64,000 nucleotides of DNA, taken from positions 1 to 64,000 of the forward strand of contig JAESRE010000015.1 of NCBI GenBank assembly GCA_016764775.1, given 5' to 3'. The notes under the pieces were generated by a model. It searched no databases. It saw only the letters and a program-made list of their open reading frames with translations, and was not told the DNA's origin. A program made the position numbers and the translations under genes. This stretch comes from Alphaproteobacteria bacterium (GTDB lineage Bacteria; Pseudomonadota; Alphaproteobacteria; Micavibrionales; Micavibrionaceae). Numbering within the stretch: the first letter of the stretch is position 1; each line of letters begins with the position of its first letter. Shown here piece by piece: positions 35,468 through 43,172 of the stretch.

Positions 35468-36913
35468 ATGAACAAGCCCACCCAGAGTCTGGATCTCAGA
35501 CAGTCCCAACAGCTTGTAATGACCCCTCAGTTGCAGCAGGCCATCAACATGCTGCAAATGAGCAATGTCGAGCTGGCGGAACTGGTCGAAGAGGAGTTGG
35601 AAAAGAATCCGCTGCTCGAAAAGGATGAAAGCACGCCCGATGACTCGGGCGATGACAGCCCTGATCGCGAAACAGGCAACGATGAAGTCGACGAAGCCTA
35701 TGAACAGGCCGGCGGCGAAACCGATTTCGACGCAGGATCGAAAATGGCGGAAGTCGGTGCGGGCGGAAACACAAAATTCGAAGATGTCGAAAACAGTTTT
35801 GAAAACCGCATGTCTTCCGAGAAGACATTGCGCGAGCATTTGATCGACCAGCTACACGTACGCTTCAACGACAACCGTGACCGTATGGTCGGCGCCATGT
35901 TGATCGACCGCATTGATGAAAGCGGATATTTACGCGAAGACCCGAACGAACTGGCGGAAAAAATCGGCGCTTCGGAAGAGCGTATCGAACGTTTGCTCGA
36001 AAAAATGAAGGGCTTCGACCCGACAGGCATTTTCGCCCATGATCTGGCTGAATGCATGGCCCTGCAACTCGAAGAACGCGGCCAGCTGGACGAGCCTATG
36101 CGTATTCTGGTCGAAAACCTCAATATGCTCGGCGACCATGACTTTAAGGGCCTCGCCGACAAATGCGGCGTCAACGAAACCTATCTCAAGGATATGATCG
36201 GCGAAATCCGCGCTTTGAACCCGAAACCCGCATCCGAATTCGACCATCTGGTCGTGCAAACCGCTATTCCCGACGTACTCATGAAACGCCTGCCGAAAAA
36301 TCTCGGCGGCGGATGGCGCGTGGAATTGAATAACGACACCCTGCCCCGCGTACTTGTTAATCAGGAGTACTACATGGAAGTCGCCAAATCCGCGACGCAA
36401 AAAAAGGATAAGGAATATCTCTCCACGCAACTAAACAACGCCAGCTGGCTCGTACGTGCCATGGACCAACGCGCACAAACCATTTTGAAAGTTGCGGGCG
36501 AAATCATCGAACAGCAGGATGCCTTCTTTAATTACGGTATCGAGTTTTTAAAGCCGTTAAAGCTTGTCGATATCGCCGAAGAAATAGAAATGCATGAAAG
36601 TACGGTTTCACGCGTTACGACCAATAAATATATCGGCACACCGCGCGGCATTTTCGAATTGAAATACTTCTTCTCTACGGCACTCGTCTCTGAGGACGGG
36701 ACGGCCCATAGCGCAGAAAGCATCAAGGCCCGGATTAAAGCTCTGACCGACGAGGAAGACCCGAAGAAAATCCTCAGTGACGATAAAATCGTCGAGATCC
36801 TCAAAAGTGAAGGAATCGACATCGCCAGAAGGACGGTAGCCAAATACCGCGAAGCCATGCACATAGGCTCCAGCGTGCAGCGCAGGAAAGAAAAAAAACA
36901 CCTTATTGCCTGA
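35468..36913 (+). CDS. rpoN: RNA polymerase sigma-54 factor
   Basis: The ATG at 35468 gives 481 residues; an upstream in-frame ATG inside lptB adds an unrelated tail and is not preferred. Region I is SLDLRQSQQLVMTPQLQQAI with NMLQMSNVELAELVEEELEK, an acidic region II follows (about 50-110), and the core-binding region comes next. The helix-turn-helix is in EEIEMHESTVSRVTTNKYI, and the RpoN box reads ARRTVAKYREAM near residue 460. Sigma-54 reads -24/-12 promoters with AAA+ activators. It is followed by hpf and, after an interruption, ptsN. Confidence 0.97.
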   Translation: MNKPTQSLDLRQSQQLVMTPQLQQAINMLQMSNVELAELVEEELEKNPLLEKDESTPDDSGDDSPDRETGNDEVDEAYEQAGGETDFDAGSKMAEVGAGGNTKFEDVENSFENRMSSEKTLREHLIDQLHVRFNDNRDRMVGAMLIDRIDESGYLREDPNELAEKIGASEERIERLLEKMKGFDPTGIFAHDLAECMALQLEERGQLDEPMRILVENLNMLGDHDFKGLADKCGVNETYLKDMIGEIRALNPKPASEFDHLVVQTAIPDVLMKRLPKNLGGGWRVELNNDTLPRVLVNQEYYMEVAKSATQKKDKEYLSTQLNNASWLVRAMDQRAQTILKVAGEIIEQQDAFFNYGIEFLKPLKLVDIAEEIEMHESTVSRVTTNKYIGTPRGIFELKYFFSTALVSEDGTAHSAESIKARIKALTDEEDPKKILSDDKIVEILKSEGIDIARRTVAKYREAMHIGSSVQRRKEKKHLIA

Positions 36914-36925
36914 TTTCTGCCCTAA

Positions 36926-36951
36926 AAATCCGCGGCGCTTGTGCTATACTT
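36926..36951 (+). promoter_or_regulatory. Candidate hpf promoter
   Basis: Contains AAATCCGCG and the extended -10 TGCTATACTT shared with rpoN. The start site would be near 36957, giving a 33-base leader with AAAGGA before the ATG. This is the leadered counterpart of the rpoN arrangement. Confidence 0.45.
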
Positions 36952-36989
36952 AATACATAGCAGTAAAAATCGAAGAAAAGGACTAACCG

Positions 36990-37595
36990 ATGGAACTGAA
37001 CGTTCATGGAAAACAGATCAATGTCGGTGACGCTTTGCGTACCCACGTTGAAGACAAACTGTCAGATCTTAATGAGAAATACTTCAATCACGCCGCATTC
37101 GCGACCGTAACATTTTCGAAGGAAGGCCACGGTAAAAAAGAGACACGCGCCCATATTTTAATTCAAATCGGTAAAAACGTCATGGTCGTCGCCGACGCAA
37201 CAGACCACGACCCGTACGCGTCTTTCGAAGCAGCCGCTACAAAAGTCAGCAAGCAAATGCGTCGTTACAAAAAGAAATTGCGCGACCACCACGAGCGTAT
37301 CCAGCAGACGCCTGAAGATGAAATCATGAAAGCGCGCGATTACGTACTGGCCGCCGCACCCGAGCAGGACGACACACCTGAAGATGCCGCCGAGTCAGGA
37401 GACGAACCGTTGATCGTCGCCGAGATGACTCAGGAAATCACAAAAATGAGTGTGTCCGACGCAGTCATGCGCCTCGACCTTTCAGGCGAGAATGCCATGC
37501 TGTTCCGTAACGCCAGCCATGGCGGCATCAACATGATTTACCGTCGCGAAGACGGCAATATCGGTTGGGTCGACCCTGAAGGCCACGGTAAATAA
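36990..37595 (+). CDS. hpf: Ribosome hibernation promoting factor, long form
   Basis: At 201 residues this is long HPF. The N-terminal S30AE domain (1-100) has VHGKQINVGDALRTHVEDKL, GHGKKETRAHILIQIGKNVM and SKQMRRYKKKLRDHH. A flexible acidic linker (115-140) leads to the C-terminal dimerisation domain (SVSDAVMRLDLSGENAMLFR, then GGINMIYRREDGNIGWVDP). Long HPF packs idle 70S ribosomes into 100S dimers. Position after rpoN is standard. Confidence 0.96.
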   Translation: MELNVHGKQINVGDALRTHVEDKLSDLNEKYFNHAAFATVTFSKEGHGKKETRAHILIQIGKNVMVVADATDHDPYASFEAAATKVSKQMRRYKKKLRDHHERIQQTPEDEIMKARDYVLAAAPEQDDTPEDAAESGDEPLIVAEMTQEITKMSVSDAVMRLDLSGENAMLFRNASHGGINMIYRREDGNIGWVDPEGHGK

Positions 37596-37616
37596 TCTAG
37601 AAAGTCAGTTTTGAAA

Positions 37617-40600
37617 TTAACCGGGCGTGGTCGCTAAGGCCACGTCCATGGTTGCATTTGGATTAGCTTGCTGCGCGAGGTAGTTGTCACGGAAATCTTC
37701 CAGTAACCCAACCGTGTCGTTCCAGCTTACACGCGCATCATTGTGGAAACCGTCGCCTCCGTAATGGCTCAAATTATCCGTACCGGCCGGTAACGAAGCC
37801 CATTCTTTTGCAATCTGCTGTGCAAACCATTCAGCGCTTTTTTCACCGCTCAAGAATTGAGCAAGACCGCGCTCATGTAAGAGATAGATACCAAAACGGT
37901 CCTGCATTTCTTCATCAAAAACATCTGTATTGGGATCAATGTCGGGATTGGCACGCAAGAAGCCATCAATTGTATCGCCAACGCCCTGATATTTACCCAG
38001 AGCAGACGATGGCCAAATACCGTTGGCACGCAACTCCGCCAAGTGACCCGAACGCCAGCTTGTAATTTCAGCAAATGTCATTTCGGTCGCAGGCACAGAG
38101 CGACCATCGGCAGTACCGTCAAACGCAATGTTATACTCTCCGCGGGATTCATAATGACCGATGAAGTCCAACAATGTCTTCGTATTCACATCCGTGCCGG
38201 TAATACCTTCGATAAAGCGTCCACCGGATGGGATCTTCGCAGATTCAAGCATGTCCGCACGTTGCGTACCATCAAATGTTTGTGTCCATGTGTTGTCCAG
38301 CCACTCTCTGTTCTCTCGGGAGGCATGACGGTAAATAGCGCTTAAGGCGCTTTGACTCATATTGGCCAACAGAGTCGGATCATCTTTCAGCGCCTGCATA
38401 ATACCGCTGTTACCATCCGAACCGTTGACCGTTTTAGTACCGATCATCCCGTCAGGGTCACCAACATCATATCCTTGAGCAACCAAAAGCTCTTGAAGGT
38501 CGAAAACCTTACTGGACGCCAGAACTGAAGAAGACAGTACCGAGGCAAGATCAAGATCTTCAATATCAGCACTGGAAGAAACATCATCATAATCGCTACC
38601 GCCTCGGCGAAGCGTACGACCAATTGTACCTCTGGAACTGATCTGCAGACCGTATTTTCTAGCCGCTTCGAGCGAAGCGTTTGCTGTGTTCTCACCCATA
38701 TAGGCATCAACGCCGTCGGGGTTAAGGTCAACATCGTTACCACCATCCAGATCATCAATACGATCCATATAATTCAAATTCTGTTGAAGACGCATAATCT
38801 CGGCGGGGCTGAGATTGGCTTTATTGATCAGGCTATTCACATCTTCAATAACCGAAGCTGTAAAAGCGGAATCTTGTGGGTTTTCGGTATTGAGCAACTC
38901 CTCGGCCATGCGCAAACCGCGTTGTGTAACCGGACCGTCATAACCGTCAGCATAATATTTATGCGGTTGCGTTGCGTATAAGCCCATCGCCGTAAGAACG
39001 CGTTGAACCTCACGGATGTCCTGTCTTGACGGAGATGACAAAGCATTGAATCCGTCGATATATTCTTTGGCGAGTGTAGGATCCGCAGTAATCGCCGCGA
39101 GGTCCTGTTGCGCAACTTGAGAAAACGCGTCAGGCAAAGCACCGCCACCATCTTGATCGCGACGTCTGCGACGTTCGATAACACGGGTCGGATTTGCACG
39201 CTCGGCATCGAGCTGTGCATCCCATTCGCGCAACTGCGCCAGTGAATGTTGTGTAATGGTTTGACTCATACGGGTGGTATGGGACGTCGCCAGAATACTT
39301 TGTAGAATTGCCGGATCCGTTAAATCAGCAGCTGGCCCTGACAAATCTTCACCAAGCAGGATTTGCGGATCGACCGGAACCACAATCTTTGAACCGTCAG
39401 CCATATCCAGACGGATATGCGTTTCCCAGTGAATATGTGCCGGAGAACTGGAGAATGTTTGACCGTTTCGGCCATAGCTCACCCCGTTCAAACCAATCGG
39501 CGTACCGTCAGGCATAATGTCGCCGGTATTCATATCGGCAACATCCTCACCATAGGCGTTCATATGTCCGTTAATGGTGAACACACTAATTGAACTCACT
39601 TCGCCGGAAATTCGCGGATTATCGCTCATGCCGTTATTCGGCGTTACATCAATGCTGACGCCCGGAGGCAAATCCTGTTGATCTGTCATGGTTACGACTG
39701 TTCGGCCGTAACCTGTATGAAGTGCACGGTGCACCATAATCGCGGGACCGCCGACCATAGAAATCTCGGCGTTGGCACCGCCATCAAGCTGGTACAAATC
39801 TACACCGTCATGCTCACGGTTTCTTTGTGTGCCGAAAAACGGCGTTCTGGAATATGTGTCCTTACCGAACGTCCAACCACCGTCAAATTCAATACCTGTG
39901 ACATAGAGCGGGCTATCGCCGCGACCCAGATCAACACCGGCGTAATTATCCATTTTGGGGTTGCTGCCGCCTCTGTCGACGAAACCTGACGGTCCGCCTA
40001 AATCGGATTGGCGGATATCGGATGCGCCCGGTGGTGTTTCTGCAAGCGGCTGTACGGAATTTGCGGCAAGATACGTGCTGAATTGCTCGCGCCCTTCAAG
40101 CAAATAACGATCCAGAAGCTCCCGGCCGCCTTCACTCGGTATGAGATTGTATTTTCTGTAGTAACCGGCAAGACCCATGGCAACTTCGTTACCCATGAAT
40201 GTGTCAACTTCCTGAACACCCATGTTGTAATCTTCGCCGCCATCGGCGAGATCCTTTGCATCCAGTACATTCAAGTTTTGCTGGATACGGGTGACAAGAT
40301 GCTCACGGTCACGACCGAAAGTGCCTTCTATTTGTTGAATAACGGATTGTGTTTCACGGACAATCTCCTCGGGTGTAGGTGCCCCCTCTACATCCAGTAA
40401 CGTTTTAGCCCGTTGCAGACCAGTCCATGTCAGGGATTCTGAAGGTGTTTCTCCCATGTCACCGTCAATGAACGCTTCCGCGCGGTCACCGGTGTTTACG
40501 TAGAGGCCTTCAAGGGCTAATGCTGTTTGGAGATTGCGTAGTTCTTCTTCGCCAAGGGCGGCGATTTCGGCAGCACTTTTCGTGCCGTGCTGAGCCAGAA

Positions 40601-40649
40601 ATTCTCTTAAATAATCAGTGGCTTCCTCTTTGGTTCCAGGAACCGCCAT
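37617..40649 (-). CDS. 1010-residue multidomain peptidoglycan hydrolase (M23 peptidase plus lysozyme-like domain)
   Basis: Three kinds of module are readable. An M23/LytM endopeptidase lies at about 245-440: HDGVD (His280, Asp284) and AHIHWE (His405, His407) give the zinc and catalytic residues, with FTINGHMNAYGEDV and DGTPIGLNG between. A lysozyme-like domain lies at about 825-975: IGHYESRG with candidate catalytic Glu834, then SSALGKYQGVGDTIDGFL. Peptidoglycan-binding-like units appear near 30-90, 545-600 and 705-745 (FDLQELLVAQGYDVGDPDGM). Residues 30-170 and 545-690 look like a duplicated module (RIQQNLNVLD..DLADGG against RLQQNLNYMD..DLDGG). There is no signal peptide or anchor, so export would need a special route or cell lysis. 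GAGGGT precedes the ATG. It opposes and separates hpf and ptsN. Confidence 0.8.
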   Translation of the reverse strand: MAVPGTKEEATDYLREFLAQHGTKSAAEIAALGEEELRNLQTALALEGLYVNTGDRAEAFIDGDMGETPSESLTWTGLQRAKTLLDVEGAPTPEEIVRETQSVIQQIEGTFGRDREHLVTRIQQNLNVLDAKDLADGGEDYNMGVQEVDTFMGNEVAMGLAGYYRKYNLIPSEGGRELLDRYLLEGREQFSTYLAANSVQPLAETPPGASDIRQSDLGGPSGFVDRGGSNPKMDNYAGVDLGRGDSPLYVTGIEFDGGWTFGKDTYSRTPFFGTQRNREHDGVDLYQLDGGANAEISMVGGPAIMVHRALHTGYGRTVVTMTDQQDLPPGVSIDVTPNNGMSDNPRISGEVSSISVFTINGHMNAYGEDVADMNTGDIMPDGTPIGLNGVSYGRNGQTFSSSPAHIHWETHIRLDMADGSKIVVPVDPQILLGEDLSGPAADLTDPAILQSILATSHTTRMSQTITQHSLAQLREWDAQLDAERANPTRVIERRRRRDQDGGGALPDAFSQVAQQDLAAITADPTLAKEYIDGFNALSSPSRQDIREVQRVLTAMGLYATQPHKYYADGYDGPVTQRGLRMAEELLNTENPQDSAFTASVIEDVNSLINKANLSPAEIMRLQQNLNYMDRIDDLDGGNDVDLNPDGVDAYMGENTANASLEAARKYGLQISSRGTIGRTLRRGGSDYDDVSSSADIEDLDLASVLSSSVLASSKVFDLQELLVAQGYDVGDPDGMIGTKTVNGSDGNSGIMQALKDDPTLLANMSQSALSAIYRHASRENREWLDNTWTQTFDGTQRADMLESAKIPSGGRFIEGITGTDVNTKTLLDFIGHYESRGEYNIAFDGTADGRSVPATEMTFAEITSWRSGHLAELRANGIWPSSALGKYQGVGDTIDGFLRANPDIDPNTDVFDEEMQDRFGIYLLHERGLAQFLSGEKSAEWFAQQIAKEWASLPAGTDNLSHYGGDGFHNDARVSWNDTVGLLEDFRDNYLAQQANPNATMDVALATTPG

Positions 40650-41025
40650 GTGTACACCCTCAGTTTTTTATTCGTTTTTATGTCCAAATTATGAGGGGAA
40701 AGGCTTAATATATGGTTAAACATTGGGCGCTGCGACGCAAAAATCCGCCATTTTTATTGTGCTCGAAAAAAAATTTTTGTTTTCCACAGCGGATAAAATT
40801 GCACATTTGCGCACCGCAAAAACACCAAAATGCGATTATTTTTATCACAAACGTCATCAAAGATAACAAAACTCGAAAATGGCGGATTTCTGGCCCTAAT
40901 ATAACGTTTTTCTAATACTGCAATGCCGTAAATTTTTTTCTGGACGCCCATCGCGGAAGGGAGTAGACCACTGTCCTGAAAGAACGATCTAGGTATGAAA
41001 AATCGGTTTTAGGAGATTGTAATAA
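40650..41025. other. 376-base AT-rich intergenic region with a 14-base inverted repeat
   Basis: Divergent starts of the hydrolase gene (minus) and ptsN (plus) flank this region. AAATCCGCCATTTT at 40741-40754 is perfectly complementary to AAAATGGCGGATTT at 40876-40889, enclosing 121 bases rich in A/T runs. GATTTCTGGCCCTAA after the right arm resembles GATTTCTGCCCTAA before the hpf promoter. A 67-codon open frame here does not look like a protein. TAGGAGA lies before the ptsN ATG. Confidence 0.6.
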
Positions 41026-41496
41026 ATGAATAATTACGCCCACGATTTAGAGTTCGAAATTATTATTCCCGGTCTTAAAGGGACATCATATTTGCAAATT
41101 CTCAAGGCGCTCTCGCAAGAAGCGGCAGATGTGTTGAACGTGTCCGCAAAGGCTCTTTACGACCTTTTGCTGGAAAAAGAAGCATCGTCCAGCTCCGGCA
41201 TCGGCGGCGGCGTGGCCATCCCGCATATTCAAGTTCAGGGACCGACCAAGGGCATGGCCATTCTGGCAACGCTCAACACGCAGGTTGATTTTAACGCAAT
41301 CGATGAAGAACCTGTTGATCTGGTATGTCTGGTCATCTCGCCGGAACGCGACGGCCCGATCCACCTGCGCCGTCTGGCCCGCGTATCCCGTCTGCTGAAA
41401 TGCGACGACTTGCGCAAAAAGCTGGTTGAAGCCCGCGATGTCGAAGCCATTCGCGCATTGCTCATCGACCCCGAAGGCTGGTTGATGGCCGCATAA
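41026..41496 (+). CDS. ptsN: Nitrogen PTS EIIA component
   Basis: A 156-residue EIIA-Ntr. The phosphorylated histidine is His67 in GGGVAIPHIQVQGP. Other conserved blocks are KALSQEAADVLNVSAKALYD, NAIDEEPVDLVCLVISPERD and HLRRLARVSRLLKCDDLRK. It receives phosphate from the Ntr PTS chain and regulates potassium uptake, stress and nitrogen responses. Its usual place is directly after hpf; here a 3-kb opposed gene intervenes. An intrinsic terminator follows. Confidence 0.95.
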   Translation: MNNYAHDLEFEIIIPGLKGTSYLQILKALSQEAADVLNVSAKALYDLLLEKEASSSSGIGGGVAIPHIQVQGPTKGMAILATLNTQVDFNAIDEEPVDLVCLVISPERDGPIHLRRLARVSRLLKCDDLRKKLVEARDVEAIRALLIDPEGWLMAA

Positions 41497-41524
41497 AAAA
41501 GGCTGCACAAAACGGCAGCCTGTT
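41495..41524. terminator. Bidirectional intrinsic terminator between ptsN and the DUF1150-like gene
   Basis: A stem GGCTGC (41501-41506) / GCAGCC (41515-41520), extendable by one A-T pair, has an eight-base loop. Six A precede it and GTTT follows it, so it works best for the minus-strand gene and more weakly for ptsN. Confidence 0.75.
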
Positions 41525-41549
41525 TACCAAAAGATATTAACTACAAAAA

Positions 41550-41780
41550 TTAGTGAACGTGGGCGGAAGCCAGATCGTTATGTTCGATCAACTGGATTGC
41601 TTCATCCATTGTATCCATCACAGATAGCGGCGTACCGTCCGCTGCGTGAATGGCAAATCCTTCTTGGCCCTGCGTGTCAATTTTACGAACATACGCAATG
41701 TCGTGAATGCCGAACGTCAGGAAGTCTTGAGAAGACAAGCCCTTTAAAGTTGTAGCTGTAGTGTCGTCAATATTGTTCAT
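41550..41780 (-). CDS. DUF1150-like small protein
   Basis: The start at 41780 is set by GAGGG seven bases upstream; an extended frame to 41831 lacks a ribosome site. The 76-residue product contains LKGLSSQDFLTFGIHDIAYV, then EGFAIHAADGTPLSVMDTMD and EAIQLIEHNDL. This pattern (a GxxxxAYVRxI core with 'IHAADG..L') matches DUF1150, a family confined largely to Alphaproteobacteria and usually found beside small heat-shock genes, as here. Function unknown. Confidence 0.78.
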   Translation of the reverse strand: MNNIDDTTATTLKGLSSQDFLTFGIHDIAYVRKIDTQGQEGFAIHAADGTPLSVMDTMDEAIQLIEHNDLASAHVH

Positions 41781-41866
41781 CGTATTACCCTCGCAAATCT
41801 CAGTATAGCAAAAAATGGGTTTCGAAATCACTAAAATCCTATAATCAAAAGTATATTAGAAGATGT

Positions 41867-42349
41867 TTAGTCGTTTTTTTCTTCAATATCAGACGCTTCG
41901 ACATCGATGGCTTGTGGAGTTTTGTTACCTCCTTCAGCATCCGTTATTTCGATTTTACGCGCCTTTGATTCCGGAATCACACGCTCCAATTCAACATGAA
42001 GCAAGCCGTTATTAAGGCTAGCACCGCGCACTTCTATGCCGTCGGCAAGTACGAAACTGCGCTGGAATTGTCGGGCGGCAATACCGCGATGCAGATACAC
42101 GCGTTCCTCATCGTCCGTTTGCTTGCCGCGGATCGTCAACTGGTTGCTTTCAATCTCGACATCCAGATCATCCATAGTAAAACCGGCTACGGCCAACGTA
42201 ATTCGCAAGCCCGCATTTCCGATCTGTTCAATATTGTAAGGGGGGTATCCTTCTCCGCCAGATTTGCGCAGGCGGTCGAAAGTTTTTTCAATCTCGTCAA
42301 ACCCCAGAAACAGCGGGCTGTCGAACAATGTCAGTCGTCCTGTACTCAT
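41867..42349 (-). CDS. Small heat-shock protein, Hsp20/IbpA type
   Basis: A 160-residue holdase. The alpha-crystallin domain (about 38-130) shows YPPYNIEQIGNAGLRITLAV, AGFTMDDLDVEIESNQLTI, RGIAARQFQRSFVLADGIEV and ASLNNGLLHVELERVIPES. The N-terminal arm (LFDSPLFLGFDEIEKTFDRL) is IbpA-like; the C-terminal tail is long and acidic. It binds unfolding proteins during heat stress. Its 5' leader carries a ROSE-like element and a good promoter, both listed separately. Confidence 0.94.
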   Translation of the reverse strand: MSTGRLTLFDSPLFLGFDEIEKTFDRLRKSGGEGYPPYNIEQIGNAGLRITLAVAGFTMDDLDVEIESNQLTIRGKQTDDEERVYLHRGIAARQFQRSFVLADGIEVRGASLNNGLLHVELERVIPESKARKIEITDAEGGNKTPQAIDVEASDIEEKND

Positions 42350-42407
42350 AAATTCTCCTCATCGTTGAGCGAGTTTTCAAACATCGGCCCTGCAAGAGGC
42401 GCCGATA
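42350..42407 (-). promoter_or_regulatory. ROSE-like RNA thermometer in the hsp20 leader
   Basis: The predicted leader folds into two hairpins. The first pairs ATCGGC (42406-42401) with GCCGAT (42388-42383). The second pairs CTCGCTC (42373-42367) with the Shine-Dalgarno GAGGAG (42360-42355) across a six-base loop, leaving a bulged G opposite the ribosome site. The anti-SD strand contains UCGCU, matching the U(U/C)GCU of ROSE elements, which control small heat-shock genes in Alphaproteobacteria. Confidence 0.6.
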
Positions 42408-42413
42408 CAACTT

Positions 42414-42441
42414 AATATAGTGATTTTATGATAGGTGACAA
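42414..42441 (-). promoter_or_regulatory. Candidate hsp20 promoter
   Basis: On the minus strand TTGTCA (42441-42436) and TATATT (42419-42414) are 16 bases apart. Transcription would start near 42407, at the foot of the first leader hairpin. It looks like a housekeeping rather than a sigma-32 promoter, which fits control by an RNA thermometer. Confidence 0.6.
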
Positions 42442-42453
42442 GGTGCCCGCGCG

Positions 42454-42660
42454 TTACTCAGCGCTAAAACGGCCCTTTGAAGACTCTCTGACAAACAGGC
42501 GATCACAATAACCGCACTCGACATAGTCTTTCTGGTCAAAGCTGTACCACACAACCGGATGTCCCAAAGGACCACCGCCGCCGTCACATTTCACACCGTC
42601 GGCATGATCGTCAACGACAATGAGTTCTGGATTTTCGGATGTGGCTGCGTTATCGGCCAT
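42454..42660 (-). CDS. Zinc-finger (CHCC, NDUFS6-like) small protein
   Basis: A 68-residue protein with the CHCC zinc-finger pattern: CDGGGGPLGHPVVWY supplies the first Cys and the His, and YVECGYCDRLFV the last two Cys. This family (PF10276) is widespread in Alphaproteobacteria and is related to mitochondrial complex I subunit NDUFS6. A structural or assembly role near respiratory complex I is suggested by homology only. It lies upstream of hsp20, on the same strand. Confidence 0.85.
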   Translation of the reverse strand: MADNAATSENPELIVVDDHADGVKCDGGGGPLGHPVVWYSFDQKDYVECGYCDRLFVRESSKGRFSAE

Positions 42661-42750
42661 GATTGCATTCTCTTAGTGCTCTGTTAAAGTACAACTCGTT
42701 ATATCTGCAAAAGAATAACATATTCAATACCTAAAACCGATTTATAGCGA

Positions 42751-43161
42751 ATGGACAAACCTGAAAGCATCGACCCCGGGACTTTGAAATTTAAAGACAG
42801 CAAGCCCGTACAAGCCAACCCCGAACGTTACATGCTTATCACCGTTGATACAGCCAAAATCCTCGAAAGCTGGGCCATCTCGCTATACAGCTTTGAATGG
42901 ATATACACCAACGGTACGATCAAAACGGGCGATGAGTTAAAGCCGTCCGACCGCGAAAAGCAAAGTAACATCATGGATGCTATTGAAAACGGAAAACCGT
43001 TGGAGCAGCCGGTGCTCGGTATCGGTATTCAGGACAATGTGGAAATCGGTTCGGGCAGACCTGTGTTTTTAACGCTGGCCTCACTGGGTGTAAAAACTCT
43101 GCCCGTTCATATCCTGCAATCAACTGAAAAAGATTTTAAAGCGTTCCGCACGGACCTGTAA
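42751..43161 (+). CDS. Unknown protein with a ParB/sulfiredoxin-like C-terminal motif
   Basis: A 136-residue soluble protein. The second half (PLEQPVLGIGIQDNVEIGSG, then RPVFLTLASLGVKTLPVHIL) resembles the ParB/Srx fold, in which a strand, a 'DGxxR' turn, a helix and 'lG..tvPV.v' follow each other; here the turn reads GSGR. The N-terminal half contains DTAKILESWAISLYSFEWIY and is not recognised. No partner gene gives context: it is divergent from the zinc-finger gene and convergent with cysS. Probably expressed; function open. Confidence 0.6.
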   Translation: MDKPESIDPGTLKFKDSKPVQANPERYMLITVDTAKILESWAISLYSFEWIYTNGTIKTGDELKPSDREKQSNIMDAIENGKPLEQPVLGIGIQDNVEIGSGRPVFLTLASLGVKTLPVHILQSTEKDFKAFRTDL

Positions 43162-43172
43162 AATCAGGTGAA

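Noticed and set aside
40712-40915. 67-codon open frame in the gap before ptsN
   Set aside because: Lys/Asn/Phe-rich because of A/T runs, crosses both arms of the inverted repeat, and has no ribosome site.
40890-41020. Sigma-54 (-24/-12) promoter before ptsN
   Set aside because: No TGGCA-N7-TTGC-like pair was found in the region.
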